Assembly: GCA_964369775.1 (NCBI GenBank)
Contig: CAYJHQ010000009.1
Coordinates: forward strand, 16,585-80,584
Direction: 5' to 3'
DNA length: 64,000 bases
DNA from: CAUPWF01 sp964369775
Lineage (GTDB): Bacteria > Bacillota > Clostridia > Lachnospirales > Lachnospiraceae
In this document: piece by piece, positions 25,007 to 33,912 of the stretch
Layout: every line of letters starts with the position of its first letter
How positions within the stretch are numbered: position 1 is the stretch's first letter
Translations under genes and position numbers: made by a program
Notes under the pieces: generated by a model
The model's database searches: none
What the model saw: only the letters and a program-made list of their open reading frames with translations
What the model was told of the DNA's origin: nothing

Positions 25007-26155
25007 ATGAAAGACTTTAGTTTTAAAGTACCACAAACCATTGAATTTGGATCGGGAAGTTTAAAGAACTTGCCAGATATTCTTGTAGAAAACAAATCGG
25101 AAAATGTATTTTTGATTTCGGATAGAGGGTTGGAAAGAATTGGCGTTGTAAAAAAGGTAATGGATGTTATAGAGGAACAAAATATCAAGGTGACATCGTA
25201 CCTAGATGTGGTGCCAAATCCTACAGTAGATAATGTGAATACATGTGTGAATGCATATAAAGCTAGCGGAGCGAATTATATTATTGCACTTGGAGGAGGA
25301 AGTCCTATGGACGTTGCAAAAGCAGTTGGAGTATTAGCAACACATGGGGGAGAGATTAAAGATTATGAAGGCGCGCAGAAAGTTCCAGGGCCAATTACAC
25401 CAATTATCGCAATACCGACAACAGCAGGAACAGGATCTGAAGTTACAGCGTCCGCAGTAATTACAGACGAAGAAAGAAATTACAAATTATCTGTAATCAG
25501 TTACTTCAATATACCAAAGTATGCGATTTTAGATCCAGAGTTGATATTGTCACTCCCAGAATTTATAGCAGCACCAACTGGACTGGATGCATTGATTCAT
25601 GCAATTGAAGCGTATTTGTCAACAGCTGCTACACCGTTTACAGATGCGATGGCGGAAAAAGCAATGGAACTAATCGGTGGAAATCTTCGCCGATTTGTAG
25701 CAAATCGTACAGATGAAGAGGCGGCATCAGCTATGATGCTTGGATCAAACTTTGCGGGGATCGCATTTGCGTGGGCAAAACTTGGAAATGTACATGCTAT
25801 GAGCCACCCGGTCAGTGCGTATTTTCATGTGCCACATGGGACAGCTAACTCTATTATTTTGCCGACAGTCCTAGAGTATAATGCATTAGCTGATAATGGG
25901 AAATATGAAGTGATTTACAACTATATCAAAGAAGACGAAGGTAGAGAGTGCGCTTTTACCCCTAATATGTTGATTGATGAGATTAAGAGTTTGAATGAGA
26001 AATTAAGTATTCCTAAGACGTTGAGCGAGGTAGGAGTTACGGCAGATAAGATTGAAGATATGGCAAAAGATGCAATGAAGGCTGGAAATGTATTGGTGAA
26101 TCCAAGGCAGACAACACTAAATGATATGATTGCACTTTTCGAAAAAGCATTGTAA
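25007..26155 (+). CDS. Iron-containing alcohol dehydrogenase, cluster B
   Basis: A 382-residue paralogue of the Fe-ADH at 22381, with all NAD and iron motifs kept (GGGSPMDVAKAVG; GLDALIHAIEAY; GNVHAMSHPVSAYFHVPHG). The start is ATG 25007, after AAGAGGAG and aligned with the first copy. A longer reading from 24884 would put 41 unrelated residues in front, spanning the -10 element, and is rejected. The two genes differ at many third codon positions although the proteins are about 87% identical, so the duplication is not recent. In this cluster it is paired with a transporter rather than with the GRE. Confidence 0.9.
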   Translation: MKDFSFKVPQTIEFGSGSLKNLPDILVENKSENVFLISDRGLERIGVVKKVMDVIEEQNIKVTSYLDVVPNPTVDNVNTCVNAYKASGANYIIALGGGSPMDVAKAVGVLATHGGEIKDYEGAQKVPGPITPIIAIPTTAGTGSEVTASAVITDEERNYKLSVISYFNIPKYAILDPELILSLPEFIAAPTGLDALIHAIEAYLSTAATPFTDAMAEKAMELIGGNLRRFVANRTDEEAASAMMLGSNFAGIAFAWAKLGNVHAMSHPVSAYFHVPHGTANSIILPTVLEYNALADNGKYEVIYNYIKEDEGRECAFTPNMLIDEIKSLNEKLSIPKTLSEVGVTADKIEDMAKDAMKAGNVLVNPRQTTLNDMIALFEKAL

Positions 26156-26187
26156 TAGAAATACAGAAAATATAAGAACACTTAATA

Positions 26188-26205
26188 AGCCCCTTTTTAG
26201 GGGCT
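26188..26205 (+). repeat. Small GC-rich hairpin between Fe-ADH and transporter
   Basis: AGCCCC (26188-26193) pairs with GGGGCT (26200-26205) around a T-rich loop. No T-run follows; it may be a weak attenuator. Confidence 0.4.
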
Positions 26206-26239
26206 ATTAGTGGTATTCTGAGGTCAGGAGAAGTTACAA

Positions 26240-27673
26240 ATGAAGAAAAATATACAAATTATTTATATATTATTAGGTCCAGTGATGTTCTTGGTATCTA
26301 TGGGGGGGTTGTCAGAATCCTTATCAGCAGATGGAGCAAAAGCGATAGGGATTCTTATGTGGTGTATTTTGTGGTGGATTGCAAGGCCAGTGCATATAGC
26401 TGTGACGGGTCTTATTCCTGTGATTGCAAATGCAATCTTTGCAATAGTACCAATGGAATCATTGACATCCCAATATTCATCCGCAAGTATTATTCTAATC
26501 TTTGGTTCGGGATTATTGACGATTCCATGGATAAAAATTGGATTGGACAGGAGGTTGGCATTGAAGGTATTATCTCTGATAGGCCCCTCTATGAAGAGCC
26601 AAATTGTAGTATGGTTACTCGCGTCTGTATTATTATCGATAGCAATGCCAAATGTAGCAGTCTGTGCATTGTTAACTCCAATTGCAGCATCTATGTTGCA
26701 TGCCGCTGGCTACGATGATTTGAAAAAAGCAGCACCAGCAGTGCCGGTATTTTTGTGCATTGGCTGGGGGGCGGGAATAGGTGGAGCAGGATCACCAATA
26801 GGTGGGGCGATGAACTTAGCAGCGATACAACACCTAGAAGGATTTATCGGTGGAGAGTTTATGTATGTAGATTGGCTATTTCGTTTGGTGCCGTATTTTA
26901 TTATATCGATTATTATTTTATTGATTTATATGCTAAAGATGCCTTTGGAAGTAAAGCGGTTAGAAGGGACAAGAGATTACTTTTCAGATAGTTATAAAGA
27001 GTTGGGGCCTATGAAAAAAGATGAAATTATATGTACAGTTTTATTTGTAGCAGCTATGGTCTGTGCATTTTCAAGGCCTATGTTCGCAACTCTATTACCA
27101 GGGTTAGAGCCGGCGTATATTTTCTTGGGATTGGGTGTGCTTATGTTCTTTATTCCATCTGCTATTGACAAGAAATCGCTACTTACCTGGGAAGATGCAC
27201 AGAGTCAAACCCTATGGGGGATGATGGTACTCTTTGGAGGGGGGTTAGCACTTGGCTCGTTGGTAAATGAATCGGGTGCTAGTGCAGAAATTGCAAGGAT
27301 TATCACGTCTCTTAACTTAGATGGAGGGATTACAACATTGATTCTCTTTACTGTACTAGCTAGACTAATTTCAGAAGTAACAAACTCTACAACCTCAGCA
27401 GCAGTGATGATTCCAATTGTGTTAAGTTTTACAAGTGAATTGGGATTGAATCCAATTCCATATTGGTTTATATGCGTAATGGCATACAATGCAGAGTTTG
27501 TGCTGCCAATTAGTGTTCGTGCAATCCCAGTAGCATATGGTCTAGACTCTAATATTATGTTCAAAAGAGGGATCCCAATCACGATTATATCAATGATATC
27601 GGTTGTGCTAATAGGATGGATATGTTTAGAGTATTGGGAGTTTTTTGGACAGCTTCCAGGCTACTCCTTTTAG
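26240..27673 (+). CDS. DASS/SLC13-type anion:Na+ symporter (cluster B)
   Basis: A 477-residue membrane protein homologous to the cluster A transporter, with the same family blocks: SASIILIFGSGLLTIPWIKIGLDRRLALK, GGAGSPIGGAMNLAA and SEVTNSTTSAAVMIPI. About 11-12 membrane segments are apparent. It lies 84 bases after the Fe-ADH and probably shares its promoter. It would import the substrate handled by the cluster B GRE, perhaps with different affinity or specificity from the first copy. Confidence 0.85.
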   Translation: MKKNIQIIYILLGPVMFLVSMGGLSESLSADGAKAIGILMWCILWWIARPVHIAVTGLIPVIANAIFAIVPMESLTSQYSSASIILIFGSGLLTIPWIKIGLDRRLALKVLSLIGPSMKSQIVVWLLASVLLSIAMPNVAVCALLTPIAASMLHAAGYDDLKKAAPAVPVFLCIGWGAGIGGAGSPIGGAMNLAAIQHLEGFIGGEFMYVDWLFRLVPYFIISIIILLIYMLKMPLEVKRLEGTRDYFSDSYKELGPMKKDEIICTVLFVAAMVCAFSRPMFATLLPGLEPAYIFLGLGVLMFFIPSAIDKKSLLTWEDAQSQTLWGMMVLFGGGLALGSLVNESGASAEIARIITSLNLDGGITTLILFTVLARLISEVTNSTTSAAVMIPIVLSFTSELGLNPIPYWFICVMAYNAEFVLPISVRAIPVAYGLDSNIMFKRGIPITIISMISVVLIGWICLEYWEFFGQLPGYSF

Positions 27674-27794
27674 GTTGATAAACCATGAAAAGTAGGGTAA
27701 AATAAGACAACAATAGTAATGTGCTAGGATAGAAGAAAGTAACAATTCCGATGCAAGGCTGAATTGTTAAAGAAAAAAATAAGTAGGTGTATGA

Positions 27795-28901
27795 ATGAAT
27801 AGTAATAATTTTGAGCAAGTGAAATTCTTTTCAGAAATGGCAGAAAGACAATTGGTGTCAAAGGAATTTTTTACTAAGATTTTATTAGATTCTATAGAAG
27901 AGAACTATGGAATTACAGGGATTCGAATTTTTTTCTACACACCATATGGAAAATTTCTGACCGTTAGAGAGCCAGATGGGCTTTTGTATACATACGAAGA
28001 GAATGATATAAGAAAAAGGATTGAGAGCAATTGTATCAGAAGGAAAATTTACGAAGAAGGTGTACGAGACAAATTGACATACTTCGATGTAGAGCCAAGG
28101 ATATACCTTTCGTCAGAGGTTATCGAATCAAACATATATGAAGAGTCGGACTATGTGAAAATGCTACAAGAAGTGTTTGGCGGATATTATAGTGCAACTT
28201 TGGTTTTTGGAATCAATGCTTATATAGAGGTTCTATTTTGTAAGACGAAGGAAGAGGGAGATTTTACGCAAGGTGAATTAGGAATTCTAAAAGAATTATT
28301 TGTGTTCTTGGGAAATGGATATAAAACCTATAAGAAGCATGAACAAAGCAAAATTGTTTCAGTGATACAAAATCAAGTGATTGCTTTAGGTGAGAAAGCG
28401 TATTTAGTAGTGGATGATTTTCTGCATATTTTGAGTTATAACGATAAAGCGGTTCAATATTTGCAAGATGTGCTAGGGCACTCGATAGAAGAACAGTTAG
28501 AGTATGAAAACACTAATTATTGGTTAAACCTTATATTAGGAAATGACGAAGGTGAAGTAGAACATGAAAAGGTTCGCTTTAGAAATGTAAAAGACTATGT
28601 ATTTCGAATTCAAACCCATGATCAGTTTTACTCGAATAATATAATTGATAGATATCATTGGATTACCATCACGAGAGAAAAGAAAACAAAACGGGTGGAA
28701 CAGTCTAAAGTCAATGCTAAACTAACAAAGACAGAGCAAAAAGTGGGACGACTCCTATATGAGGGGTTAACCTATAAAGAAATAGCAGATGAGCTAGTAG
28801 TGAGCTACCACACGGTGAAAAAGCATGTTCAGAATATTTATTCGAAGTGCCAAGTGAGTCGACGGCATGAATTGTACAATTTTTTTGACAAAAAAAGGTG
28901 A
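27795..28901 (+). CDS. LuxR-type transcriptional regulator, copy 2
   Basis: A 368-residue paralogue of the regulator at 23677. The N-terminal region aligns across its length (QVKFFSEMAERQLVSKEFF; FGINAYIEVLFCKTKEEGDFT). The C-terminal LuxR/GerE domain reads LTKTEQKVGRLLYEGLTYKE, then VSYHTVKKHVQNIYSKCQVSRRHELYNF. Having one such regulator per cluster, and only one operator type, suggests they recognise related sites. The N-terminal domain has no obvious receiver motif, so it probably senses a small molecule directly. ATG 27795 follows GTAGGTG, a weak ribosome site. Confidence 0.85.
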   Translation: MNSNNFEQVKFFSEMAERQLVSKEFFTKILLDSIEENYGITGIRIFFYTPYGKFLTVREPDGLLYTYEENDIRKRIESNCIRRKIYEEGVRDKLTYFDVEPRIYLSSEVIESNIYEESDYVKMLQEVFGGYYSATLVFGINAYIEVLFCKTKEEGDFTQGELGILKELFVFLGNGYKTYKKHEQSKIVSVIQNQVIALGEKAYLVVDDFLHILSYNDKAVQYLQDVLGHSIEEQLEYENTNYWLNLILGNDEGEVEHEKVRFRNVKDYVFRIQTHDQFYSNNIIDRYHWITITREKKTKRVEQSKVNAKLTKTEQKVGRLLYEGLTYKEIADELVVSYHTVKKHVQNIYSKCQVSRRHELYNFFDKKR

Positions 28902-28902
28902 A

Positions 28903-28950
28903 TATAAAAGAAGAATAGGCGTCGTGTTTGACACCTATTCTTCTTTTATA
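28903..28950. terminator. Bidirectional terminator, 17-bp perfect stem
   Basis: Positions 28903-28919 pair perfectly with 28934-28950, with A-rich and T-rich flanks. It ends the LuxR gene on the plus strand and, overlapping its stop codon, the TauE gene on the minus strand. Confidence 0.85.
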
Positions 28951-29737
28951 AAAATGCGCCTAGATTAGAATAAATAGAGTTAACACCAATGATAAGGAGC
29001 ATGATGTAAACTGCGCGTAAGAAGGTTATCTTATTAACTTTATTTAACATCTTCATTCCGATGAAAAGACCAACAAATGCGAATGGTAATCCAAGTGCAA
29101 GAGCGCTCCACATCTCATCTGTATAGTATCCAGCAGTGTAATGTTTTATGCTATTCATGAGATTTAAGACAACCCAAACCCATGTCATGGTATTTCGAAA
29201 TTTCACTTTGTCCTTAACTGCTTGCAATGTATATATAGTGATGAATGGACCACCACTTGTGAAGGCACCGTGCACAATTCCACCAAATGCTAATGCAATG
29301 TAACCCCAAATTTTACTTTTAGTAGTTACAGGAGGATTCTCTTCAAATTCTTTTTTGAGTACAAGTGGTGCAATAATCGTTTTGTAAATGTTCATTGTAG
29401 CAATCAAAGTAACAATAATTCCGATTGCCAGCTTAGCAACAGCAGGGTCTACTTGCTGTAACAAAAATTGCCCAATCAATAATCCGGGTGTACAAACAAT
29501 AACTATTTTAAAGAGATCCTTCCAAGAAACATTCTTGATTTCTTTGATACCGAGGAAAATTAAAGTTGGTGTACATAAAAGAGTTGCGTAGGCGGTTCCA
29601 CTTGCTGGGCCTAAAACAGAGGTATGGAACGGTGCTGCTAGTACAGTAGAACCGAATCCAGTAAGTCCTTGAACAAAGAAAGCAAAAAGTTGATATAATG
29701 CTAACCATACATAATTAATATTAAAAATAAAATCCAT
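28946..29737 (-). CDS. TSUP family (TauE/SafE) membrane exporter, cluster B
   Basis: A 263-residue paralogue of the exporter at 21505, same length and closely similar throughout (FFVQGLTGFGSTVLAAPFHTS; GGIVHGAFTSGGPFITIYTLQAVKDK). It is the last gene of the minus-strand unit activase-GRE-exporter. Conservation of the GRE-exporter pairing in both clusters supports a coupled role in removing the product. The start is ATG 29737 with GGGAG upstream on the minus strand. Confidence 0.88.
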   Translation of the reverse strand: MDFIFNINYVWLALYQLFAFFVQGLTGFGSTVLAAPFHTSVLGPASGTAYATLLCTPTLIFLGIKEIKNVSWKDLFKIVIVCTPGLLIGQFLLQQVDPAVAKLAIGIIVTLIATMNIYKTIIAPLVLKKEFEENPPVTTKSKIWGYIALAFGGIVHGAFTSGGPFITIYTLQAVKDKVKFRNTMTWVWVVLNLMNSIKHYTAGYYTDEMWSALALGLPFAFVGLFIGMKMLNKVNKITFLRAVYIMLLIIGVNSIYSNLGAFL

Positions 29738-29823
29738 TGTTAAATCTCCCTTTTTACGTAATTATAATAAGTGTTGTGATAGGTGTGAGCTAAGGACACG
29801 CTATCACAACGAGTAGTACAATC

Positions 29824-32319
29824 TTAGAAGTGCAGTTCAGTTCTTTGAATGAGGTCTTTTTGTAGTGGCTTTCCAAGCTCAACAAAGTAAGCGCTATATC
29901 CAGCAACACGTACTAGCATATCTTTGTACTGTTCAGGATTTTTCTGAGCAGCCTTTAGTGTAGCAGAGGACATAATGTTGAATTGTACATGCATTGCTTT
30001 CTTTGCTAGATACTCTTCGATGTAACTGATTAGGTTGTCGCGACCTTCTATACCTGAAACAGCGTCTTGAGGGAATTTAAGGTTTAATAATGTTCCGTTA
30101 GTTGCTAAACTGTGATCTACTTTTGCAACAGAGTTTGCAATTGCAGTTGGGCCCATAATGTCATGGGCGCCACGATCAGTATGAACAGGTCCCATATTGT
30201 CTGAAATTGGCTCCCCTTTCTTGCGTCCGTCAACAGAAGCATTCGTGTTCATTCCCATACCAACATTTGCGTTTACTGTATATACACCTGGATTGAAAGT
30301 TCCACCACGAGCAATTTTTCTATTTCTTAAGTTCTTGCAATAACACTCAAACATGAACTTAAATAACTCGTCGGCGTAATCATCATCGTTTCCATAATGA
30401 TGAACCTTGCTACTGTTAACCAAGGCATAAAGTGGTTCAGCCCCTTCCCAGTTGTTTTTAACAGCGTCTAGAAGTTCTTTTCCGGTTACAGTTTTTTCAT
30501 CGAATACTAATTGTTTAATCGTGCACAGAGAATCGGCACAAGTGGCAATACCACTAGCCTGAGGTCCGATACCGTTGTATTTTGCACCGCCTTCTGCAAG
30601 GTCTTGCCCAGAACTTAAACAATCATCATAGAATGAAGAAACAAAAGGAACAGGCTTTCGTGTTTTGTGAGCATTGTCGATGATGTGTAGCGAAGAACAC
30701 ATCTGATCTAACCAATAGTCAAATTGTGCATCCACACTTGCTAATACTTCATCAAATGATTGATAAGTCTCTAGGCTACCTGTATCGATACCGATTTGCT
30801 TACCTGCATCAGGACCATCGAGGATTCGACCGCCGTTTACAACCATCTCCATCATTTTAGGAGTATTTACATATGCAGCATCATGCCATCCATATTCTTT
30901 TCCTGGAATACTAGGTTCAACACAACCAACAACGGCGTAATCTCTAGCTTCTTCTAAAGTTGTACCTTTTCTAAGTAAAGCCTGAATAGCAGGTTCATCA
31001 TTAAAAATCTTAGGATGTCCGTAACCAGCACGAATACATTCTACCGTTTTCACTTTTAACTCATGCGGTGTATTTTCGTGCATTCTTACACATAACCAAG
31101 GGTTCATCATACGTGTATGTACAGAAGCTTCTAGCATCATCATAGTAATATCATTTGTTGCATCGTTTCCTTCAGTATCCATTCCACCAATAGTCAAACT
31201 TTCACCACCAGCACAACGTCCGTTTCTAACGATTACAGTACTTTTATCTTTTAGTTTTACAGGGTTGTTTAACTTGACATATGTAACCTCGATTAATTCA
31301 AGAGCAAAGTCTTTTGTAAGTGTTCCAGCTTCCATATCCGCTTGGTAATATGGGTGTAGCCATTGATCCATACGACCATAAGAAATAGAATGACCATTAC
31401 TTTCTACTTGGATTAAATGAGTGACAATATTAAAGAGCTGAAGTGCTTGCCAATATGTCTTTGCAGGTCCACCAGCAATCTGTGTAAAGTTCTCAACCAT
31501 AGCTAATAATTCTTGCTTTCTTGTTAAATTAGTTTCAGCTTCAGCCTTCTCTTGTAATAGAGGAACATATCGTGCAATATGCTTTTTGCAAGCATTTTGC
31601 ATGATTAACATAGCTTGTAGTTCTTCTCTTTTTTCTGGGAAGTTAATATCTTTTTTGCTTAAGTTTTTAATAGCATCCTCGATTTGAGCGATGATTCCAT
31701 CGATACCAATCTTCATTAGTTTTGCATAATCAATATGTAGGTGACCTACTCCAGCGTAGTGGTAGTAGTTAGTTTGGAATATTTTCTCTCCCTTTTGAGC
31801 ACCTTTTAATTGGTCGTAATCCAATCGAGTGTTTACTAGGTCATCGATTGATTTTCCTCTCCAATACTCAAGCAATTCTAGGACTTCAGCACGATCTTCT
31901 TTGCTTCTGAAGTAAAATTGGTCAAACTCTCTTTCTTCAAATGGGAAGTTATTGATTTCGTCAATAATCCATTCTACAGAAAACTCAGGGAAGAATGGTG
32001 TTGATTTTCCAGGTGCACATAGTTCACCAAGAATCAAGTCATCTTCATAAACGTTTAGATCACAGTTTAATAGCACATTTTCAAATGCATATGCACATTG
32101 TAATTTGCGGCATTTGTCTTCGTTTGCTTTGTAGGCTTCAGTAACATAACGCAATCTTTGAACGTCTAGTTCATAAGGTCTGTCTAAGAATGTTTGTCTC
32201 AGACGATTTACACGTGGATATGGAGACCAGTCCTCGTGATTCACTTGATAACCAAGCCCGTAAACATGGTCAAATGGTTCTACACCGAGTGCAGTTGTGT
32301 GGTTTTCTTTGATACTCAT
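29824..32319 (-). CDS. Glycyl radical enzyme, dehydratase type; candidate DHPS dehydratase (HpfG-like), cluster B
   Basis: An 831-residue paralogue of the GRE at 18957. The catalytic pair is Cys466/Glu468 in GCVEP and the radical glycine is Gly807 in RVAGYSAYF; the last 28 residues are identical in the two enzymes. The start is ATG 32319 (MSIKENHTTA), with AGGAGG upstream and matching the first copy; an in-frame ATG at 32358 would overlap the activase gene. Positions near the substrate pocket differ modestly: the YHYAGAGH segment of cluster A is YHYAGVGH here, and GKFSPGVY is GTFNPGVY. The two enzymes may therefore have the same or closely related substrates. No CoA-linked oxidative branch accompanies it. 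Confidence 0.85.
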   Translation of the reverse strand: MSIKENHTTALGVEPFDHVYGLGYQVNHEDWSPYPRVNRLRQTFLDRPYELDVQRLRYVTEAYKANEDKCRKLQCAYAFENVLLNCDLNVYEDDLILGELCAPGKSTPFFPEFSVEWIIDEINNFPFEEREFDQFYFRSKEDRAEVLELLEYWRGKSIDDLVNTRLDYDQLKGAQKGEKIFQTNYYHYAGVGHLHIDYAKLMKIGIDGIIAQIEDAIKNLSKKDINFPEKREELQAMLIMQNACKKHIARYVPLLQEKAEAETNLTRKQELLAMVENFTQIAGGPAKTYWQALQLFNIVTHLIQVESNGHSISYGRMDQWLHPYYQADMEAGTLTKDFALELIEVTYVKLNNPVKLKDKSTVIVRNGRCAGGESLTIGGMDTEGNDATNDITMMMLEASVHTRMMNPWLCVRMHENTPHELKVKTVECIRAGYGHPKIFNDEPAIQALLRKGTTLEEARDYAVVGCVEPSIPGKEYGWHDAAYVNTPKMMEMVVNGGRILDGPDAGKQIGIDTGSLETYQSFDEVLASVDAQFDYWLDQMCSSLHIIDNAHKTRKPVPFVSSFYDDCLSSGQDLAEGGAKYNGIGPQASGIATCADSLCTIKQLVFDEKTVTGKELLDAVKNNWEGAEPLYALVNSSKVHHYGNDDDYADELFKFMFECYCKNLRNRKIARGGTFNPGVYTVNANVGMGMNTNASVDGRKKGEPISDNMGPVHTDRGAHDIMGPTAIANSVAKVDHSLATNGTLLNLKFPQDAVSGIEGRDNLISYIEEYLAKKAMHVQFNIMSSATLKAAQKNPEQYKDMLVRVAGYSAYFVELGKPLQKDLIQRTELHF

Positions 32320-32335
32320 AAAAATTATCCTCCTA

Positions 32336-33283
32336 TTATTGTTTTTCCTTGGTACCAATTAAGCAATGTATATTTTTTTTGTTGAAGTAATCAGCGATTA
32401 TTCCAATTTGCTTTTGTAAACTTTTACGACTCAACTTGAATTTACCCATTGGGTAGTCAACTCCTAGAGCTTGATATTTTTCAAGACCTAAACGCATATA
32501 GCTGAGTAGTTGAAGTGTTCGGACCTTTCCCTCTAATTCATTTAATATGAAATCAGCAGTTTGTTCGATATTCTTCATGTCGGCATTGACATGTGGTATG
32601 ACTGGAATTCTTAGTATTAAATCCTTGTTGTATGTTGTTGATTTTTTTATATTCTCTAGAATCAGGTGATTACTAACACCTGTGTACTCTGTATGTATTT
32701 CAGGGTTCATATGCTTGATATCTGTTATAAATAAATCGGTAAAAGGAAGTACTTTTTCGATCTCGCTCCATTTCGTGTGAAAAGAACTTTCGAAGCAAGT
32801 GTGGATATCTTCTTCTTTACATTTCTTGAAAAGATCGGCAATAAAATCTGCATGAAGTGCAGCCTCACCACCAGATACAGTAACTCCACCGCCTGAACGC
32901 TTATAATAGCCGATATCCTTGCGGATGATTTCCATACATTCGTCTACAGTCATGAGGTCGCCCCAACACTTAATCGCTTCGGAAGGACAGGCCTGATAGC
33001 AACGATGACAATTGGTACACTTATCTTTATCAAAACTGACAAGCTTTCCCCTGTAGAAGATAAGTGCCTCATTAGGGCAATGCTTCATACATTCTCCGCA
33101 CTTATTCTGGGATATACATTTACTTTTATAGACTCCTAATTCTGGATTCAATCTAAAACTCTCTGGATTTCCGCACCACTTACAGCGCAGAGGACATCCC
33201 TTAAAAAAGAGCTCTGTTCGCAGCCCCGGTCCATCATGGATGGTAAAACGTTGAACAGAAAATATTACAGCTTTTCTTTCCAT
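32336..33283 (-). CDS. Glycyl radical enzyme activase, cluster B
   Basis: A 315-residue radical SAM activase with CPLRCKWC, a two-cluster ferredoxin insert (CGECMKHCP and CTNCHRCYQACP) and SGGEAALHADF. It is collinear with the cluster A activase. It is first in its unit and lies 16 bases before the GRE. The start is ATG 33283 with AGGAG upstream. It should activate the adjacent GRE, and given the similarity it may act on both. Confidence 0.93.
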   Translation of the reverse strand: MERKAVIFSVQRFTIHDGPGLRTELFFKGCPLRCKWCGNPESFRLNPELGVYKSKCISQNKCGECMKHCPNEALIFYRGKLVSFDKDKCTNCHRCYQACPSEAIKCWGDLMTVDECMEIIRKDIGYYKRSGGGVTVSGGEAALHADFIADLFKKCKEEDIHTCFESSFHTKWSEIEKVLPFTDLFITDIKHMNPEIHTEYTGVSNHLILENIKKSTTYNKDLILRIPVIPHVNADMKNIEQTADFILNELEGKVRTLQLLSYMRLGLEKYQALGVDYPMGKFKLSRKSLQKQIGIIADYFNKKNIHCLIGTKEKQ

Positions 33284-33331
33284 TTATATCTCCTTGCTGA
33301 CACTTTGTTAAAAAATTAATTTTCTGTGGTC

Positions 33332-33400
33332 ATTATAGCAATAACCAGTGGCAAATAAACCACCCAGAATAGCTATATTTATATAGGGAATAATCCTTAT
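33332..33400 (-). promoter_or_regulatory. Operator and promoter of cluster B GRE unit
   Basis: Read on the minus strand, ATAAGGATTATTCCCTAT (33400-33383) is an imperfect copy of the shared inverted repeat, followed by ATATAGC and GGGTGGTTTATT and by TATAAT (33337-33332). The order and spacing match the promoter at 24854-24922, so the two divergent cluster B units are probably switched together. Confidence 0.65.
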
Positions 33401-33614
33401 TTTGACATAAAATTAACGAAAAAAATTATAGAATATAACTGAAAAAATGAGAGGGAGAACTGTTTTATTGGGAAGATGTGACGATGGAAAGTATGAGGCA
33501 GTACTTTTATACTGTATGACTTCATAGGTTGCTTTGATTTGAGGATTTGAGGATCCTAGTGAAGGGCTAAAGTTTTACTAGCTCTGTGTTGCCTAAAAAA
33601 ATATTCACTGAATA
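33401..33614. other. Non-coding stretch between GRE cluster B and the atp operon
   Basis: The gene-free interval 33284-33654 holds the cluster B promoter at one end and the atp promoter at the other. Between them I see only AT-rich sequence with short imperfect repeats (CTAGT...ACTAG near 33556-33580) and no convincing gene or RNA. Confidence 0.5.
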
Positions 33615-33642
33615 TAGACAAATATAAATTTAGTGATATAAT
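33615..33642 (+). promoter_or_regulatory. Promoter of the atp operon
   Basis: TAGACA (33615-33620), a 16-bp spacer and TATAAT (33637-33642) lie 37 bases before the first atp start. Confidence 0.55.
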
Positions 33643-33678
33643 TAAAGTTGTAACATGAGATTTAGGAGAGGTAAAGAT

Positions 33679-33912
33679 ATGAACTATAAGAGTAGTGTAT
33701 TTCGAACATTAGCATTAATTACACAATTAGGACTGTCTGTGCTTACCCCTATTTTTTTATGTGTATTTTTAGGTGATTACCTAGGAAAGAGATTTGATAT
33801 TCCAATATTTATCCCAATGCTGATACTAGGGATACTTGCAGGTGGAAGAAATGCAATTGTGCTTGCAAAGGAGACAAATAAAAAACTAGAAGGAAAAAGC
33901 GATGAAGAATAA
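33679..33912 (+). CDS. atpZ: ATP synthase accessory protein AtpZ
   Basis: A 77-residue protein with two hydrophobic helices (LALITQLGLSVLTPIFLCVFLG and IPIFIPMLILGILAG), typical of the AtpZ/AtpI accessory family that precedes F-ATPase operons and has been linked to Mg2+/Ca2+ handling or c-ring assembly. I chose ATG 33679 because AGGAGAGG lies upstream; an ATG at 33655 would add eight residues and overlap that site. It overlaps the next gene by 11 bases. Confidence 0.8.
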   Translation: MNYKSSVFRTLALITQLGLSVLTPIFLCVFLGDYLGKRFDIPIFIPMLILGILAGGRNAIVLAKETNKKLEGKSDEE

